A DNA stretch of 64,000 bases from Alteromonas genovensis (GTDB taxonomy: Bacteria > Pseudomonadota > Gammaproteobacteria > Enterobacterales > Alteromonadaceae), in NCBI RefSeq assembly GCF_010500895.1, contig NZ_JAAAWO010000003.1, positions 248,001 through 312,000 of the forward strand. The letters run 5' to 3'. The notes below the pieces were generated by a model, which saw only the letters and a program-made list of their open reading frames with translations, did not search any database and was not told the DNA's origin. Both the position numbers and the translations under genes were made by a program. Below, one piece after another: positions 33,307 to 43,093 of the stretch (positions are counted from its first letter, which is position 1; every line of letters begins with the position of its first letter).

Positions 33307-34143
33307 TTGAAACCTTTAATGTGCCGCCTTAAAAGCCGATTGTCATGGTCTTTACTGTTTCTGTCGCTAGTCAGTTTATTAGCAAGTGCATTACCCGCAT
33401 TTGCAAACAATACCGTGAGCATTACGGTATTTGAAAATCATAAGCGGTATGTAGAAGCGTCTGAATCCTACGGTATTTCCTGGAAGCTTTTTGAGCTAGC
33501 AACGCAACATGCGAAATATCAGCTTGAGCTTCAGCCATCTTCGTGGCGAGCGTCTATGAAGCGAATCAAAGACGGCAAAGTGGACATGGTTTTTGGTGCA
33601 TTAAAGACTGCTGAGCGAGAAAAATGGGCTTCTTTTTCGCTACCCCTTATCGCTGAAGGTTCGGCGATATTCACCCAGCCTAGTAATCCTGTTATCCATT
33701 TTGACGACATTGATTTAGAAAACAGTGCCATAGGTGTGTCTGCAAATTCCCTTCAAGAAACACTGGCTAAAGAGTTAGGTTTTAAAAATATCTATTCTAC
33801 GGTTCATCGCCCGCAGCTTTATGACATGTTGAAAGGAAACAGATTAGATTACTTATTCTTTGGCACTAGCATAATTAATTACTACTGTGTCAATTACAAC
33901 AAGGCCGCAACGCCCAAGTGCATGAAACAAGTCAGTGAAGAGTTCCACCCCAGCGGTGTTCATACCTTAGCGTTAAGCAACAATAGCGCGGCAGTAGATA
34001 AGCTCAACCACATTAATCAAGCACTTGTCTCCCTTCGCCATTCAAAAGAATTAAAAGCCGTGTTCGAGCAGTACGCCAATTCAGATAGCTTGTATGAGGT
34101 CTGGCTTAAAAGCGTCGACGCTTGGCTTGCGGAAAAAAACTAA
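33307..34143 (+). CDS. Periplasmic solute-binding family 3-like protein
   Basis: This protein of about 278 residues has a cleavable Sec signal (LLFLSLVSLLASALPAFA) and then the bilobed fold of family 3 solute-binding proteins: SITVFENHKRYVE, KMTFELA-like KLFELATQHAKY, WRASMKRIKDGKVDMVFGALKTAEREKWASFS and a long second lobe. The family-3 lobe-1 pattern (R...DGKxDM) is clear. The protein has no associated permease or ATPase gene, so it may be a stand-alone sensor or orphan binding protein. A TTG at 33307 begins the frame. The ATG at 33319 gives a more normal signal peptide and I consider it a likely true start. Confidence 0.75.
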   Translation: MKPLMCRLKSRLSWSLLFLSLVSLLASALPAFANNTVSITVFENHKRYVEASESYGISWKLFELATQHAKYQLELQPSSWRASMKRIKDGKVDMVFGALKTAEREKWASFSLPLIAEGSAIFTQPSNPVIHFDDIDLENSAIGVSANSLQETLAKELGFKNIYSTVHRPQLYDMLKGNRLDYLFFGTSIINYYCVNYNKAATPKCMKQVSEEFHPSGVHTLALSNNSAAVDKLNHINQALVSLRHSKELKAVFEQYANSDSLYEVWLKSVDAWLAEKN

Positions 34144-34403
34144 CGGTACTTTTCAATTTATATTAGGGTTCGATTTGTATTTACGTTCGACTTGTATTCA
34201 AACATCAGCGCTTGCGCATTGCGTTAGCAGTGCCGAATAAAGATATTACAGCGAATAGTGTAAATACTTCTTAATGTAATTCTGTGCACGGTGGCACAGA
34301 TATTATATTTCACGCAATCTCATCCGAATCACTTTGATTTTAAATTTTAGAAAATAGCGGTAAATGCTTTCCAAGCCTTATCTTACCTACCCTTAAAAAA
34401 GAA

Positions 34404-35321
34404 TTGAGAATACAAAAAAATACATCTCGCCAACCTCATATATTTCCCCAACACTTTGTCTCTATGGCGCATAGCTTGCAGATGTCTCTGTCACTATCAC
34501 AGCCGCTACAAAGCAAATTAGATAAGTATATGGACATCACGTTTCTGACTAAAGTTATTGCTCGCATTGGATATTCAGCAAAATGCATTGTGTACTGTGT
34601 TCTCGGCATTCTTACACTGCTTGTTGCGTTCACCGCCACAAGAGCTGAAGAAGTGACGAAAAAATCAGTCTTTCAAGAGATCTTGTATACACCGTTTGGC
34701 TCGTTCTCTCTCACCGCTGTTACTGTAGGTTTTGCCTGCTATGTAGCGTGGCGTCTAGCTCAAGGTGTTACTAATCCTGGCAACCTTGATATGACAAAGC
34801 CAAAAGATGTCCTCATGCGCCTATTCTATTTCTTTTCTGCCATCGCCTACGGCTCAGCAACTTATGTATCAATAAAAGTGCTAATGTCACTACAAGACGA
34901 TTCTAAACAGCAACAGCAGCAAGTTGGAGAGAGTATTCTTCAAACAACATGGGGAGCGATACTTGTTGGCGCAATCAGTTTGGCAGTCATCCTTTTTTCC
35001 CTCATTCAGTTTAAACATGTAGTAAAAACGGATTTTATGGATAAATTTGTAAGCTCTATGCCTGCCTTACAAAGCAAAATAGTAGTGTGGTGCGCCCGCT
35101 TAGGCTTTGCCTGTCGGGGCGTTGTGTATTTGATGGTTGGTGTCTTCTTTATGAATGCATCCATCGCGCAAAAATCGGAAAAAGCAGGTGGCCTTCCTGA
35201 AGCCGTATCCACATTATTAGTTCAACCCTTTGGACCATGGATGGTAAGTGCCCTGGGCGTTGGTTTAATGGGGTTCGGTATTTTTTGCGGTTTCGAGGGC
35301 CGATACCGGAAAACAGACTAG
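34404..35321 (+). CDS. DUF1206 family membrane protein
   Basis: This polytopic protein has about six hydrophobic segments in three related pairs. The ARIGYSAKCIVYCVLGILTLLVAF and ARLGFACRGVVYLMVGVFFM stretches are typical of the DUF1206 repeat. The first 20-42 residues are uncertain, because the frame opens with TTG at 34404 while ATG codons occur at 34464 and 34530. The last gives MDITFLTKVIARIGYSAKC and fits the family start best. No ribosome site is clear for any of them. The function is unknown. Confidence 0.7.
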   Translation: MRIQKNTSRQPHIFPQHFVSMAHSLQMSLSLSQPLQSKLDKYMDITFLTKVIARIGYSAKCIVYCVLGILTLLVAFTATRAEEVTKKSVFQEILYTPFGSFSLTAVTVGFACYVAWRLAQGVTNPGNLDMTKPKDVLMRLFYFFSAIAYGSATYVSIKVLMSLQDDSKQQQQQVGESILQTTWGAILVGAISLAVILFSLIQFKHVVKTDFMDKFVSSMPALQSKIVVWCARLGFACRGVVYLMVGVFFMNASIAQKSEKAGGLPEAVSTLLVQPFGPWMVSALGVGLMGFGIFCGFEGRYRKTD

Positions 35322-35382
35322 TCAATTTTGAGACTTAATGACAGAAGTATTCACTCACTCTTCACATTATAAGGACAGTACA

Positions 35383-36513
35383 ATGAAGGAAAATCCACTT
35401 TTACATAGGCATGACGAATACAAGGTAAAAACAAGAGATGTTCGAGTTGTAAGGCTTCTAATTGTTTTAGTCGCGCTTGCCACACTCTACACGCTGTATT
35501 TCGCTCAGTCACTGATCATTCCAGTGGTTTTTTCAATGTTGGTTGCACTACTGTTGAGCCCTCTTGTGACTAGACTCAAACGGCTGCTCATACCGCGGGC
35601 CGTTTCCTCTATAGTTCTTCTAGCGATGTTGGTTACGCCATTAACTTTTTTGGCATTCGAACTTTCGGAGCCGGCTGAGCGATGGATGAAATCTTTACCT
35701 CTATTGGCCGAGCAGATCGCTGAAGAACTCTCGATGATAAGTTCCGTGATGCACGGCGATACAACCTTGCAGGAAAGCCAAGCGAGTAATACCGCATACC
35801 CGTGGTTTGAAAAAGAGCCAACGCAAAAAACCGACGATTCGGCTGTAGAGGAGCAATTTAAACAAGGTAGCAGGCAAATGATCTTTGAAATGTTGCTGGC
35901 TGCTCCGCTTTTTCTCGCACAGGTAATAGGCGCCGTGGTACTAACCCTCTTTCTTCTTATTTTTGGACCACCACTGTCGAAAGTTGTCATCAATGATTTT
36001 CCAATAATCAAAAATAGAGAGCGAGCTAAACTGTTGATTAGAAGTATTCAACAGGCTCTATCTCACTATATTTTAACCATCAGTATTATTAATTGTGCAC
36101 TAGGTGTTCTAACAGCAGTCGGCCTTTCGTACTTTAATATTCGCGATGCGATTTTGTGGGGCGCCATCGTCGGTCTATTAAACTTTGTCCCTTATATGGG
36201 CTCTATAATTAGTGTTGGTATACTGTTGCTTGTTGGTACGCTGCAGTTTGGAATAACAAGCACAGCGCTGCTTCCTGTTGGGATATTCCTTACTTTGAAT
36301 ATCATTGAATCTCAAATAGTAACCCCAACGGTTTTAGGCAAAAGTATGCAGATTAACCCGCTGGTTATCATAGTGTGGCTTTTTGTCAGTGGCTGGATCT
36401 GGGGCATGTTGGGTGTACTGTTGGCGGTGCCGATATTTGTATGTATCAAACTGACACTCCAACAAATGGAAGTCTTTCCTCACTGGTTAAAATTCATTGA
36501 AGCTCACGACTAA
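35383..36513 (+). CDS. AI-2E family transporter (PerM/TqsA-like)
   Basis: This inner-membrane protein of about 376 residues has eight predicted helices and the AI-2E transporter signature: IIPVVFSMLVALLLSPLVTRLKR at the start, and ILWGAIVGLLNFVPYMGSIIS and GILLLVGTLQFG-type segments near the end, plus VLGKSMQINPLVIIV and WGMLGVLLAVPI. Family members are annotated as exporters of autoinducer-2 or as general permeases, and some export toxic lipids or ions, so the true substrate is unknown. I use the ATG at 35383 because AAGGA lies about eight bases upstream. An in-frame ATG 45 bases earlier has no such site. Confidence 0.85.
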   Translation: MKENPLLHRHDEYKVKTRDVRVVRLLIVLVALATLYTLYFAQSLIIPVVFSMLVALLLSPLVTRLKRLLIPRAVSSIVLLAMLVTPLTFLAFELSEPAERWMKSLPLLAEQIAEELSMISSVMHGDTTLQESQASNTAYPWFEKEPTQKTDDSAVEEQFKQGSRQMIFEMLLAAPLFLAQVIGAVVLTLFLLIFGPPLSKVVINDFPIIKNRERAKLLIRSIQQALSHYILTISIINCALGVLTAVGLSYFNIRDAILWGAIVGLLNFVPYMGSIISVGILLLVGTLQFGITSTALLPVGIFLTLNIIESQIVTPTVLGKSMQINPLVIIVWLFVSGWIWGMLGVLLAVPIFVCIKLTLQQMEVFPHWLKFIEAHD

Positions 36514-36556
36514 CAAAAATAGGTGAATAGAAACCCTCCTACAGAAATACGCAACA

Positions 36557-37732
36557 TTACTGCTCCTCCTCTGAGGAGCTTGTTGTGACTGATTCATAGG
36601 AAACGATATCGTCGACTTGCATTTTCGTTGCGTCAAAAAATGCATTCTTCAATACTGAAACCACCGCTTGGAAAGTAGAAATATCAGTACTATCCAGTGT
36701 ACCTTCAATAGGTATTCGCGCAGCGACTAATTGAGACTCATCATTTTCAAGTATCGCACTTAGCAAATCGGCACCGCCCTCAAAAATAATGGTAAATAAT
36801 CCGTCATCGTCTTTTTCTGCATCTTCCCGCCAAGAAAAAATACTTAAATCGTAAACACCGGCTTTAGCATAACCGTTAACTTCATTACTTTTTGCCGCTA
36901 ACTCCATAGCGCCATCAATGCCACCGGCCTCAATATCAAATGGCGTGTATACATTAAATACCGTTTGTATCTGCTTGACCGAAAAGCGTTGTACTTCCAT
37001 ATTAAAATCAAAGTTGGCCTGTTCGCTAAAAGGGTCTAACTTTCCAACTAAAGTGAGGGTTGCCTCTCCCATTAAATCCCCTTTCACGTCAACGCTGGTC
37101 ACTAACGTTTTCGTCAAATTCTGTGCGTTGGTAATGTTTTTTATATCTGCATTGATGTTTGCAATATATGTAGGTATTTCACCCTTCTTTGTTTGATTAA
37201 CTAGCGATATTTTACCTTCGATAATTTTTAACGTATCGATAGAAAACACCACTAAATTATTAGCAAGTCCAATCCACGTTCGTTCATCTTTAACTTGTTG
37301 GTTTTGCTCCGGTGTCGTGGTGTCTTTGTCATAAACAACTACCTTTGGTTGGCTAAACACCATATTAGTCACTAAATTGCCGTTTAATACCGCCGACCAT
37401 GCTAGCGAGAAATCGAGTGTTTTCACAGACAGTAGCGGCTTAGGCGATGACTGCTCGTCAACGGCATAAATCTCAATATCGTCAACTGCGTAGGCGCCGC
37501 GATACAATTGTAAATCTACGTCGCCGACCTGCCCCGTTATGCCCTTCGTCTGATTAATTTGTTGATTGATATAATATTGAACTGCGTATGGCGCGCCTAC
37601 GCGCGCTAATATAAGAAGTAAAACAGTTACCACAATAACCGTGAACCATGTTCTTTTGTGCATATCAGCACTAAACCTATCGCTTCTAGAAAGAGACATC
37701 CCGCAATCCTTTTTATCTTTAGTTGTGTTCAT
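36557..37732 (-). CDS. DUF748-type AsmA-like protein
   Basis: This 391-residue protein has one N-terminal membrane helix (about residues 28-48, FTVIVVTVLLLILARVGAPYAV) and a large periplasmic beta-rich domain. The pattern GQVGDVDLQLYRGAYAVDDIEIY followed by PLLSVKTLDFSLAWSAVLNGNLV is typical of DUF748 / AsmA-like proteins, which are thought to form lipid-transfer or envelope-linked bridges. Family members are usually longer, so this is a short form. It converges on the transporter gene and stands alone. Confidence 0.7.
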   Translation of the reverse strand: MNTTKDKKDCGMSLSRSDRFSADMHKRTWFTVIVVTVLLLILARVGAPYAVQYYINQQINQTKGITGQVGDVDLQLYRGAYAVDDIEIYAVDEQSSPKPLLSVKTLDFSLAWSAVLNGNLVTNMVFSQPKVVVYDKDTTTPEQNQQVKDERTWIGLANNLVVFSIDTLKIIEGKISLVNQTKKGEIPTYIANINADIKNITNAQNLTKTLVTSVDVKGDLMGEATLTLVGKLDPFSEQANFDFNMEVQRFSVKQIQTVFNVYTPFDIEAGGIDGAMELAAKSNEVNGYAKAGVYDLSIFSWREDAEKDDDGLFTIIFEGGADLLSAILENDESQLVAARIPIEGTLDSTDISTFQAVVSVLKNAFFDATKMQVDDIVSYESVTTSSSEEEQ

Positions 37733-38388
37733 TTATGTGAATGCTAGCGAAGCGCCATGTAGATATTAGCTCAGCGCAGTGTAAAAACCACACAAGCAAT
37801 GCTGGCATTAGCGACGTTGAAAACCTCATTATGACTAACAACCTATACATAAGCGCTTTAATTAGGCCCGCAACTGCACCTATGAGCTACATCCATGATC
37901 TCCCCCACGAGCTTCCCCCATGAGCTACACCCATGAGGCTCGGGCAACGCTCCTAGTCTCTTCGTATTAAGAGATGGCGCGACGTAAGTAAAACGCAATT
38001 TCACTGTGTTTTTGTTGCAGTGTTTTCGCTTTAGTACCTATCAAAAGCTTCTTTCAAAAATTGAGCCAAAACTGGCATCGCACAATTTTTAAAGCAACTC
38101 CATACAGCACAAGTATAAACACGAGTGCGAAGGCCTTTTTGAAAACTCAGAAACAGGGCATAAACGTTACATTAGGTTAAAAACTCAATAGGGTAATGTG
38201 CGCTGTACGTTTCGAATGTTCGTATAAAGTCAGTCATCATAGCCTAGGGCGAATATCTTTTTCACTGCCTTTGCGTTTTCTGTATTACAAAAAAGAGCAG
38301 CATTTGCGATACTAGGTAAAAGAAAGAACCTGTTTACAGAACAGTGTTAATAGACCGCACATAATAGATGCAGATTTAAGGAGAAAGT
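37733..38388. other. Long intergenic region with a short degenerate tandem repeat
   Basis: These 656 bases lie upstream of the antiporter. Apart from the 13-base repeat at 37882-37944, I see no gene or structured RNA. A 60-codon frame at 37741-37923 ends within the repeat and is not convincing. Confidence 0.55.
37882..37944 (+). repeat. About five degenerate 12-13 bp tandem units
   Basis: ATGAGCTACATCC, ATGATCTCCCCC, ACGAGCTTCCCCC, ATGAGCTACACCC and ATGAGGCTCGGG follow each other with starts at 37882, 37895, 37907, 37920 and 37933. The function is unknown. Confidence 0.6.
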
Positions 38389-39357
38389 ATGTTTTTAGCC
38401 TGCTTGGCTATTGCTATTGGTTTACCGGTACTACTGTGGAGCGCAGGAAAGTTTGTGGGTGGCGCTGCCTCGGTGGCAAATCACTTCGGCGTATCACCGC
38501 TATTGATAGGTATGCTGATCATCGGTTTTGGTACGTCTGCCCCGGAAATCATTGTCTCCATATTCGCTGCACTCCAAGGAAACTCAGGTATCGCGCTGGG
38601 GAATGCCTATGGGTCTAATATCGCTAACATCTTACTTATATTGGGGCTAACCGCTGTTATTAGCCCTATTGCAGTGAAATCAGAAATAATCAAAAAAGAG
38701 CTGCCTGTGTTACTTGGCATCACTTTTTTTGCTGCTTGGCAGGTACTCGACCAACAGGTTTCTAAAGACGATGCGTTTTCACTATTAGGATTATTCGTCT
38801 TGCTTATTTCGTGGAGCATTTACCACGGGATGAAAGGCGACAAAGACGCACTCGCCGACGAATACAACGACGAGATCAATGCCTCCGAGGGCACAGTGAA
38901 AACCCATGTAATCTGGCTTGTTGCCGGTTTACTGCTGCTTGTTGCAAGCTCACGCATGTTGGTGTGGGGTGCGGTGGAAGTTGCTACGTTTTTTGGTGTC
39001 AGCGACACTATTATCGGGCTTACGGTTATTGCTATTGGTACATCATTGCCAGAGCTCGCCTCTTCGCTTATTGCCGTTAAAAAGGGAGAGCACGACCTAG
39101 CCATTGGCAATGTGATTGGCTCTAATATGTTTAACACCCTTGCTGTGGTAGGCATTGCCGGCACCATTCAGCCCATGGCCGTGAGTTCAGATTTTATTTA
39201 TCGAGACATTGCCGTCATGCTTGCATCCACGGTGGCCTTATTTATCTTTTGTATCGGTATTAAGCGCCAAGGACGACTTAACCGCGTTGAAGGGGGAGCT
39301 TTCGTGCTAGCCTATATGGCGTACACCTATTGGCTCATACAAGTGGCTTTCATTTAA
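38389..39357 (+). CDS. Calcium/sodium antiporter of the YrbG family
   Basis: This 322-residue inner-membrane protein has ten predicted helices in two inverted repeats, each with the exchanger signature: GFGTSAPEIIVSIFAALQGN (residues 44-63) and AIGTSLPELASSLIAVKKGE (about 215-235), together with GNAYGSNIANIL and GNVIGSNMFNTL. These carry the cation-binding Glu residues of the CaCA superfamily. It exports Ca2+ in exchange for Na+ or H+. A strong GGAGAAAG site lies just ahead of the ATG. Confidence 0.93.
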   Translation: MFLACLAIAIGLPVLLWSAGKFVGGAASVANHFGVSPLLIGMLIIGFGTSAPEIIVSIFAALQGNSGIALGNAYGSNIANILLILGLTAVISPIAVKSEIIKKELPVLLGITFFAAWQVLDQQVSKDDAFSLLGLFVLLISWSIYHGMKGDKDALADEYNDEINASEGTVKTHVIWLVAGLLLLVASSRMLVWGAVEVATFFGVSDTIIGLTVIAIGTSLPELASSLIAVKKGEHDLAIGNVIGSNMFNTLAVVGIAGTIQPMAVSSDFIYRDIAVMLASTVALFIFCIGIKRQGRLNRVEGGAFVLAYMAYTYWLIQVAFI

Positions 39358-39377
39358 ACTTTCCACCAACAAAAAAG

Positions 39378-39812
39378 CTAACTCACTGTTGTGGCCAACG
39401 TGATTAAACTGGTGGCCACAATTATTGTGAGAATGATTAAGTTAATACCAAAGCTGTCGTTTTTTCGGCGACTTCTTCTTGCCCGCATCACGGTGCTGAT
39501 TAAACTCAACACTAAACATATGCGAAGCAACACAACCATGGCATCCACGTATGACATGGTCCACGTGTTATCGCCCTCTACGCCCCAGTATTGCTGCACC
39601 CCGGTAATGAATTCTGGGCGAGCATAGTGAAACAGAATCAATACCACAACCAGGCCCGCCCAAGCTGCAATATTAAGCCCAAGCATGATCTTGTAAAACA
39701 AAGTATCTCCATGAGGGGTTTTCCGTCTATCTTCGCTATGGTGTAACGGCTTTGTGCTCATATTGTCCTTTTCATCGCCTTTCATTGATAAAGAAACATT
39801 TTTATTTCCCAT
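39378..39812 (-). CDS. Small hypothetical membrane protein
   Basis: This protein of about 144 residues of unknown family has a charged N-terminus (or about 127 if it starts at the internal Met of MSTKPLHHS). Three hydrophobic segments follow: MLGLNIAAWAGLVVVLILF, MVVLLRICLVLSLISTV and INLIILTIIVATSLITL. A basic MRARRSRRKN loop between the second and third suggests topology. It overlaps nothing and converges on the antiporter gene, with only 20 bases between the stops. Confidence 0.7.
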   Translation of the reverse strand: MGNKNVSLSMKGDEKDNMSTKPLHHSEDRRKTPHGDTLFYKIMLGLNIAAWAGLVVVLILFHYARPEFITGVQQYWGVEGDNTWTMSYVDAMVVLLRICLVLSLISTVMRARRSRRKNDSFGINLIILTIIVATSLITLATTVS

Positions 39813-40077
39813 TTGTCACTCTGTTCTCTGGCATCCAGCTTATGGTTGAGTATACTAGCGTGCTATTGGATTGTGGCAGACTTCTCATTTAAAGCACCTT
39901 CGCCATTGTATTGGCAGCCGTGCGTCTAGAAAGCCACGTTTAAATTTGTGTTATTTTATCGGCAAAAAAATCCAAAACATTGACCAAAAACCATTTTTTC
40001 GTGCATTTTGCACACTGCGTTTATGTGACTAATGATAGTACATAGCAGCCAAGAAACAGTAAGACGGAGAAACTAAC

Positions 40078-41475
40078 ATGACGCACGCGCCCGTTGTTGA
40101 CGTACTTAAAGGTAAGTACGCCGTTGGCGAATCGGTAACCGTTAAAGGTTGGGTGAGAACACGCCGAGATTCTAAAGCCGGTTTATCATTTATCGCGCTA
40201 CACGATGGTAGCTGCTTCGATCCGGTTCAAGTAATTGCGCTAAACTCTCTGTCAAATTACGCCGACATCCAGCGCCTAACGGCTGGCTGTTCGCTGTCGG
40301 TTACCGGCACAGTAAAAGAGTCACAAGGTCAAGGCCAATCCCTTGAGATTGATGCTACAGAAGTCGACGTTATTGGATTAGTAGAAAACCCTGATACGTA
40401 TCCGATGGCCGCTAAACGACACAGCATCGAATACCTTCGCGAATACGCACACTTGCGCCCTCGTACTAACGTTATTGGTGCGGTAACTCGCGTACGCAAC
40501 TGTTTATCACAAGCTATCCACCGCTTCTTCCACGAGAAGGGCTATTATTGGATTTCAACGCCTATTTTAACGGCAAGCGATACCGAAGGCGCGGGTGAAA
40601 TGTTCCGTGTTTCAACCTTAGACATGATGAACCTTCCTCATGACGACAAGGGCAATGTTGATTATTCTGAGGACTTTTTCGGCAAAGAAACCTACCTAAC
40701 AGTAAGTGGACAGCTTAACGTTGAAACTTATTGTACGGCAATGTCTAAGGTATATACCTTCGGCCCAACCTTCCGTGCTGAAAACTCAAATACGTCACGT
40801 CACCTTGCTGAATTTTGGATGATTGAGCCTGAAGTGGCTTTCGCCGACCTAAGCGATGTGGCACAACTTGCAGAAGACATGCTCAAATATGTATGTAAGG
40901 CCGTGCTAGAAGAACTTCCCGACGATATGGCGTTCTTCGCCCAGCGAATAAAGAAAGATGCAATAGAGCGTCTTGAAAGCCTAGTGAATTCTGAATTTGT
41001 GCGCATGGACTACACTGATGCTATCGAAATCTTACAAAACTGTGGCAAAACCTTTGAATTCCCAGTTGAGTGGGGCATTGACCTCTCATCAGAGCACGAA
41101 CGCTACCTAGCAGAAGAGCATGTTGGCGCGCCGATTATCATGCAAAACTATCCAAAAGATATTAAAGCCTTCTACATGCGCATTAATGACGACGGTAAAA
41201 CCGTTGCTGCAATGGATGTATTGGCTCCAGGAATTGGTGAAATTATTGGTGGTTCTCAACGTGAAGAGCGTCTTGATGTTTTTGACGCCCGCCTTGAAGA
41301 AATGGAACTATCAAAAGAAGACTACGCGTGGTATCGAGACCTTCGCCGCTATGGCACCGTTCCTCACTCAGGCTTCGGTTTAGGATTCGAACGTTTAGTT
41401 GCTTACGTAACTGGAATGCAGAATGTACGTGATGTGATCCCCTTCCCTCGTACACCAGGCAATGCAAGCTTCTAA
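40078..41475 (+). CDS. asnS: Asparagine--tRNA ligase
   Basis: This 465-residue class IIb synthetase charges tRNA-Asn. An N-terminal OB-fold anticodon-binding domain (residues 15-105, [14 protein letters not shown]) precedes the catalytic core. Motif 2 is [21 protein letters not shown] and motif 3 is [13 protein letters not shown]. The length and the [14 protein letters not shown] sequence match bacterial AsnRS. It is monocistronic, with a terminator immediately after the stop. Confidence 0.97.
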   Translation: MTHAPVVDVLKGKYAVGESVTVKGWVRTRRDSKAGLSFIALHDGSCFDPVQVIALNSLSNYADIQRLTAGCSLSVTGTVKESQGQGQSLEIDATEVDVIGLVENPDTYPMAAKRHSIEYLREYAHLRPRTNVIGAVTRVRNCLSQAIHRFFHEKGYYWISTPILTASDTEGAGEMFRVSTLDMMNLPHDDKGNVDYSEDFFGKETYLTVSGQLNVETYCTAMSKVYTFGPTFRAENSNTSRHLAEFWMIEPEVAFADLSDVAQLAEDMLKYVCKAVLEELPDDMAFFAQRIKKDAIERLESLVNSEFVRMDYTDAIEILQNCGKTFEFPVEWGIDLSSEHERYLAEEHVGAPIIMQNYPKDIKAFYMRINDDGKTVAAMDVLAPGIGEIIGGSQREERLDVFDARLEEMELSKEDYAWYRDLRRYGTVPHSGFGLGFERLVAYVTGMQNVRDVIPFPRTPGNASF

Positions 41476-41501
41476 AAAAGAGTTGCTTTACATGTACCTT
41501 T

Positions 41502-41527
41502 GAAGCCCGCTATTGCGGGCTTCTTTG
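41502..41527 (+). terminator. Rho-independent terminator of asnS
   Basis: GAAGCCCGC-TATT-GCGGGCTTC forms a nine-pair stem followed by TTTGTTT. Its arm extends into the open frame before the following gene, which argues for a later start of that gene. Confidence 0.9.
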
Positions 41528-41637
41528 TTTACGCCAATTCAATTTCAAATGCCTATTTACCTATACTGCTGTATAGGGAAAATACGAAAGATACGTTATG
41601 CTTTAGCAATTTCTTAACAAAAATAAATTTAAAAACA

Positions 41638-42975
41638 ATGTTAAATAGAGCTGCCAAACCTTTAGTTAAACTGGTTGAGCGTTATCTCCCCGACCCGTTT
41701 GTTTTTGTTCTTATTCTGACTGTTTGCGTCTTTTTAGCCGCTGTAATCATTGAGCAACAACCTGTTGTTACTGTTGTTGAACAATGGGGAAATGGCCTGT
41801 GGGGACTACTCACATTTTCTATGCAGATGTTGCTGGTACTTGCCACTGGATTTATGCTGGCTTCTACTGCGTTCATGCGAATGCTGTTAGAAAAGCTGGC
41901 TCACCTTGGCAACACGCCGGGAAAAGCAATTCTATTGGTGACCCTTGTTTCACTCTCGGCAAGCTGGATAAACTGGGGTTTCGGATTAGTTGTGGGGGCA
42001 CTGTTTGCCAAAGCCTTAGCACGAAAAACTCCCGTGGATTATCGACTTCTTGTGGCCAGTGCCTATTCAGGATTTTTGGTTTGGCATGGCGGCCTTGCGG
42101 GTTCAGTACCCCTTACTATTGCCACACCGGGTCACTTTAGTGAAAACCAAATCGGTGTAATTAGCACAAGCGATACCCTTTTCAGTGGGTTTAATATTGC
42201 GCTGCTTTGCATTCTTTTTATTGTTGTTCCGCTGGTAAATTGGCTAATGCTGCCATCACATCAAGACAGCGTTATTGTCAGCCCAGACAAACTCATCGAT
42301 AGCATAGAACAAGGCATAGAAAAAGAACGTAGCCTAGAACAAGTAAAAAGCAATGAAAGGCCCGCTGATAAGTTAGAAAACAGTAAAATTCTGGGCATTC
42401 TCATTGGCGTTTTGGGGATAGCGTACCTTGTTAATTATTTTATAAAAGACGGCGGTTTAAACCTCAACATTGTGAATACTATTTTCTTGTTTTTGGCTAT
42501 TGCTCTACACGGTACACCCAAACGTTTGCTGCAAAGTCTGCAGCAGGCAGTGAAAGGCGGCAGTGGAATTATTATTCAGTTTCCTTTTTACGCCGGCATT
42601 ATGGCCGTCATGGTACAGTCTGGATTGGCTGAAAGTATGTCTCAGTGGTTAATTAGCTTTGCTTCTGCCCAGTCGCTTCCGGTGCTTACCTTTATTAGCG
42701 CAGGTATAGTGAACATTTTCGTCCCCTCTGGCGGCGGTCAGTGGGCAGTGCAAGCGCCAGTGGTGCTTCCTGCAGCAGCCGAATTAGGGGCAGATATTTC
42801 TCGCATTGCGATGGCCGTTGCTTGGGGTGATGCGTGGACAAATTTAATCCAGCCATTTTGGGCATTACCAGTGCTAGCGATAGCGGGTTTGAAAGCCAAA
42901 GACATTATGGGTTTCTGCTTAGTCCAGCTTATCATCACGGGTGTAATAATCGCCTTAGCGCTGCGTTTTTTTTAG
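41638..42975 (+). CDS. AtoE-like short-chain fatty acid transporter
   Basis: This polytopic inner-membrane protein of about 445 residues contains LVERYLPDPFVFVLILT and VSLSASWINWGFGLVVGALFAKALAR near residue 110, and later AVKGGSGIIIQFPFYAGIMAVM and VNIFVPSGGGQWAVQAPVVLPAAAELG. These are hallmarks of the AtoE/SCFA transporter family for short-chain fatty acids such as acetoacetate or butyrate. I set the start at ATG 41638 because the upstream part of the frame overlaps the asnS terminator and has no homology signal. No ato catabolic genes lie nearby. Confidence 0.87.
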   Translation: MLNRAAKPLVKLVERYLPDPFVFVLILTVCVFLAAVIIEQQPVVTVVEQWGNGLWGLLTFSMQMLLVLATGFMLASTAFMRMLLEKLAHLGNTPGKAILLVTLVSLSASWINWGFGLVVGALFAKALARKTPVDYRLLVASAYSGFLVWHGGLAGSVPLTIATPGHFSENQIGVISTSDTLFSGFNIALLCILFIVVPLVNWLMLPSHQDSVIVSPDKLIDSIEQGIEKERSLEQVKSNERPADKLENSKILGILIGVLGIAYLVNYFIKDGGLNLNIVNTIFLFLAIALHGTPKRLLQSLQQAVKGGSGIIIQFPFYAGIMAVMVQSGLAESMSQWLISFASAQSLPVLTFISAGIVNIFVPSGGGQWAVQAPVVLPAAAELGADISRIAMAVAWGDAWTNLIQPFWALPVLAIAGLKAKDIMGFCLVQLIITGVIIALALRFF

Positions 42976-43093
42976 TGGGCAAGTAGTTAACGTGTGTACT
43001 TACCCAATGAAGATAGTCTATTTATGTATACACTACGCTATTTTGTAGACACTAAATATCAATGCTTTATATTGTTGATATAACACATAACGG

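Noticed and set aside
37741..37923. A 60-codon frame in the long intergenic region
   Set aside because: It ends inside the short repeat and has no ribosome site or family signal.
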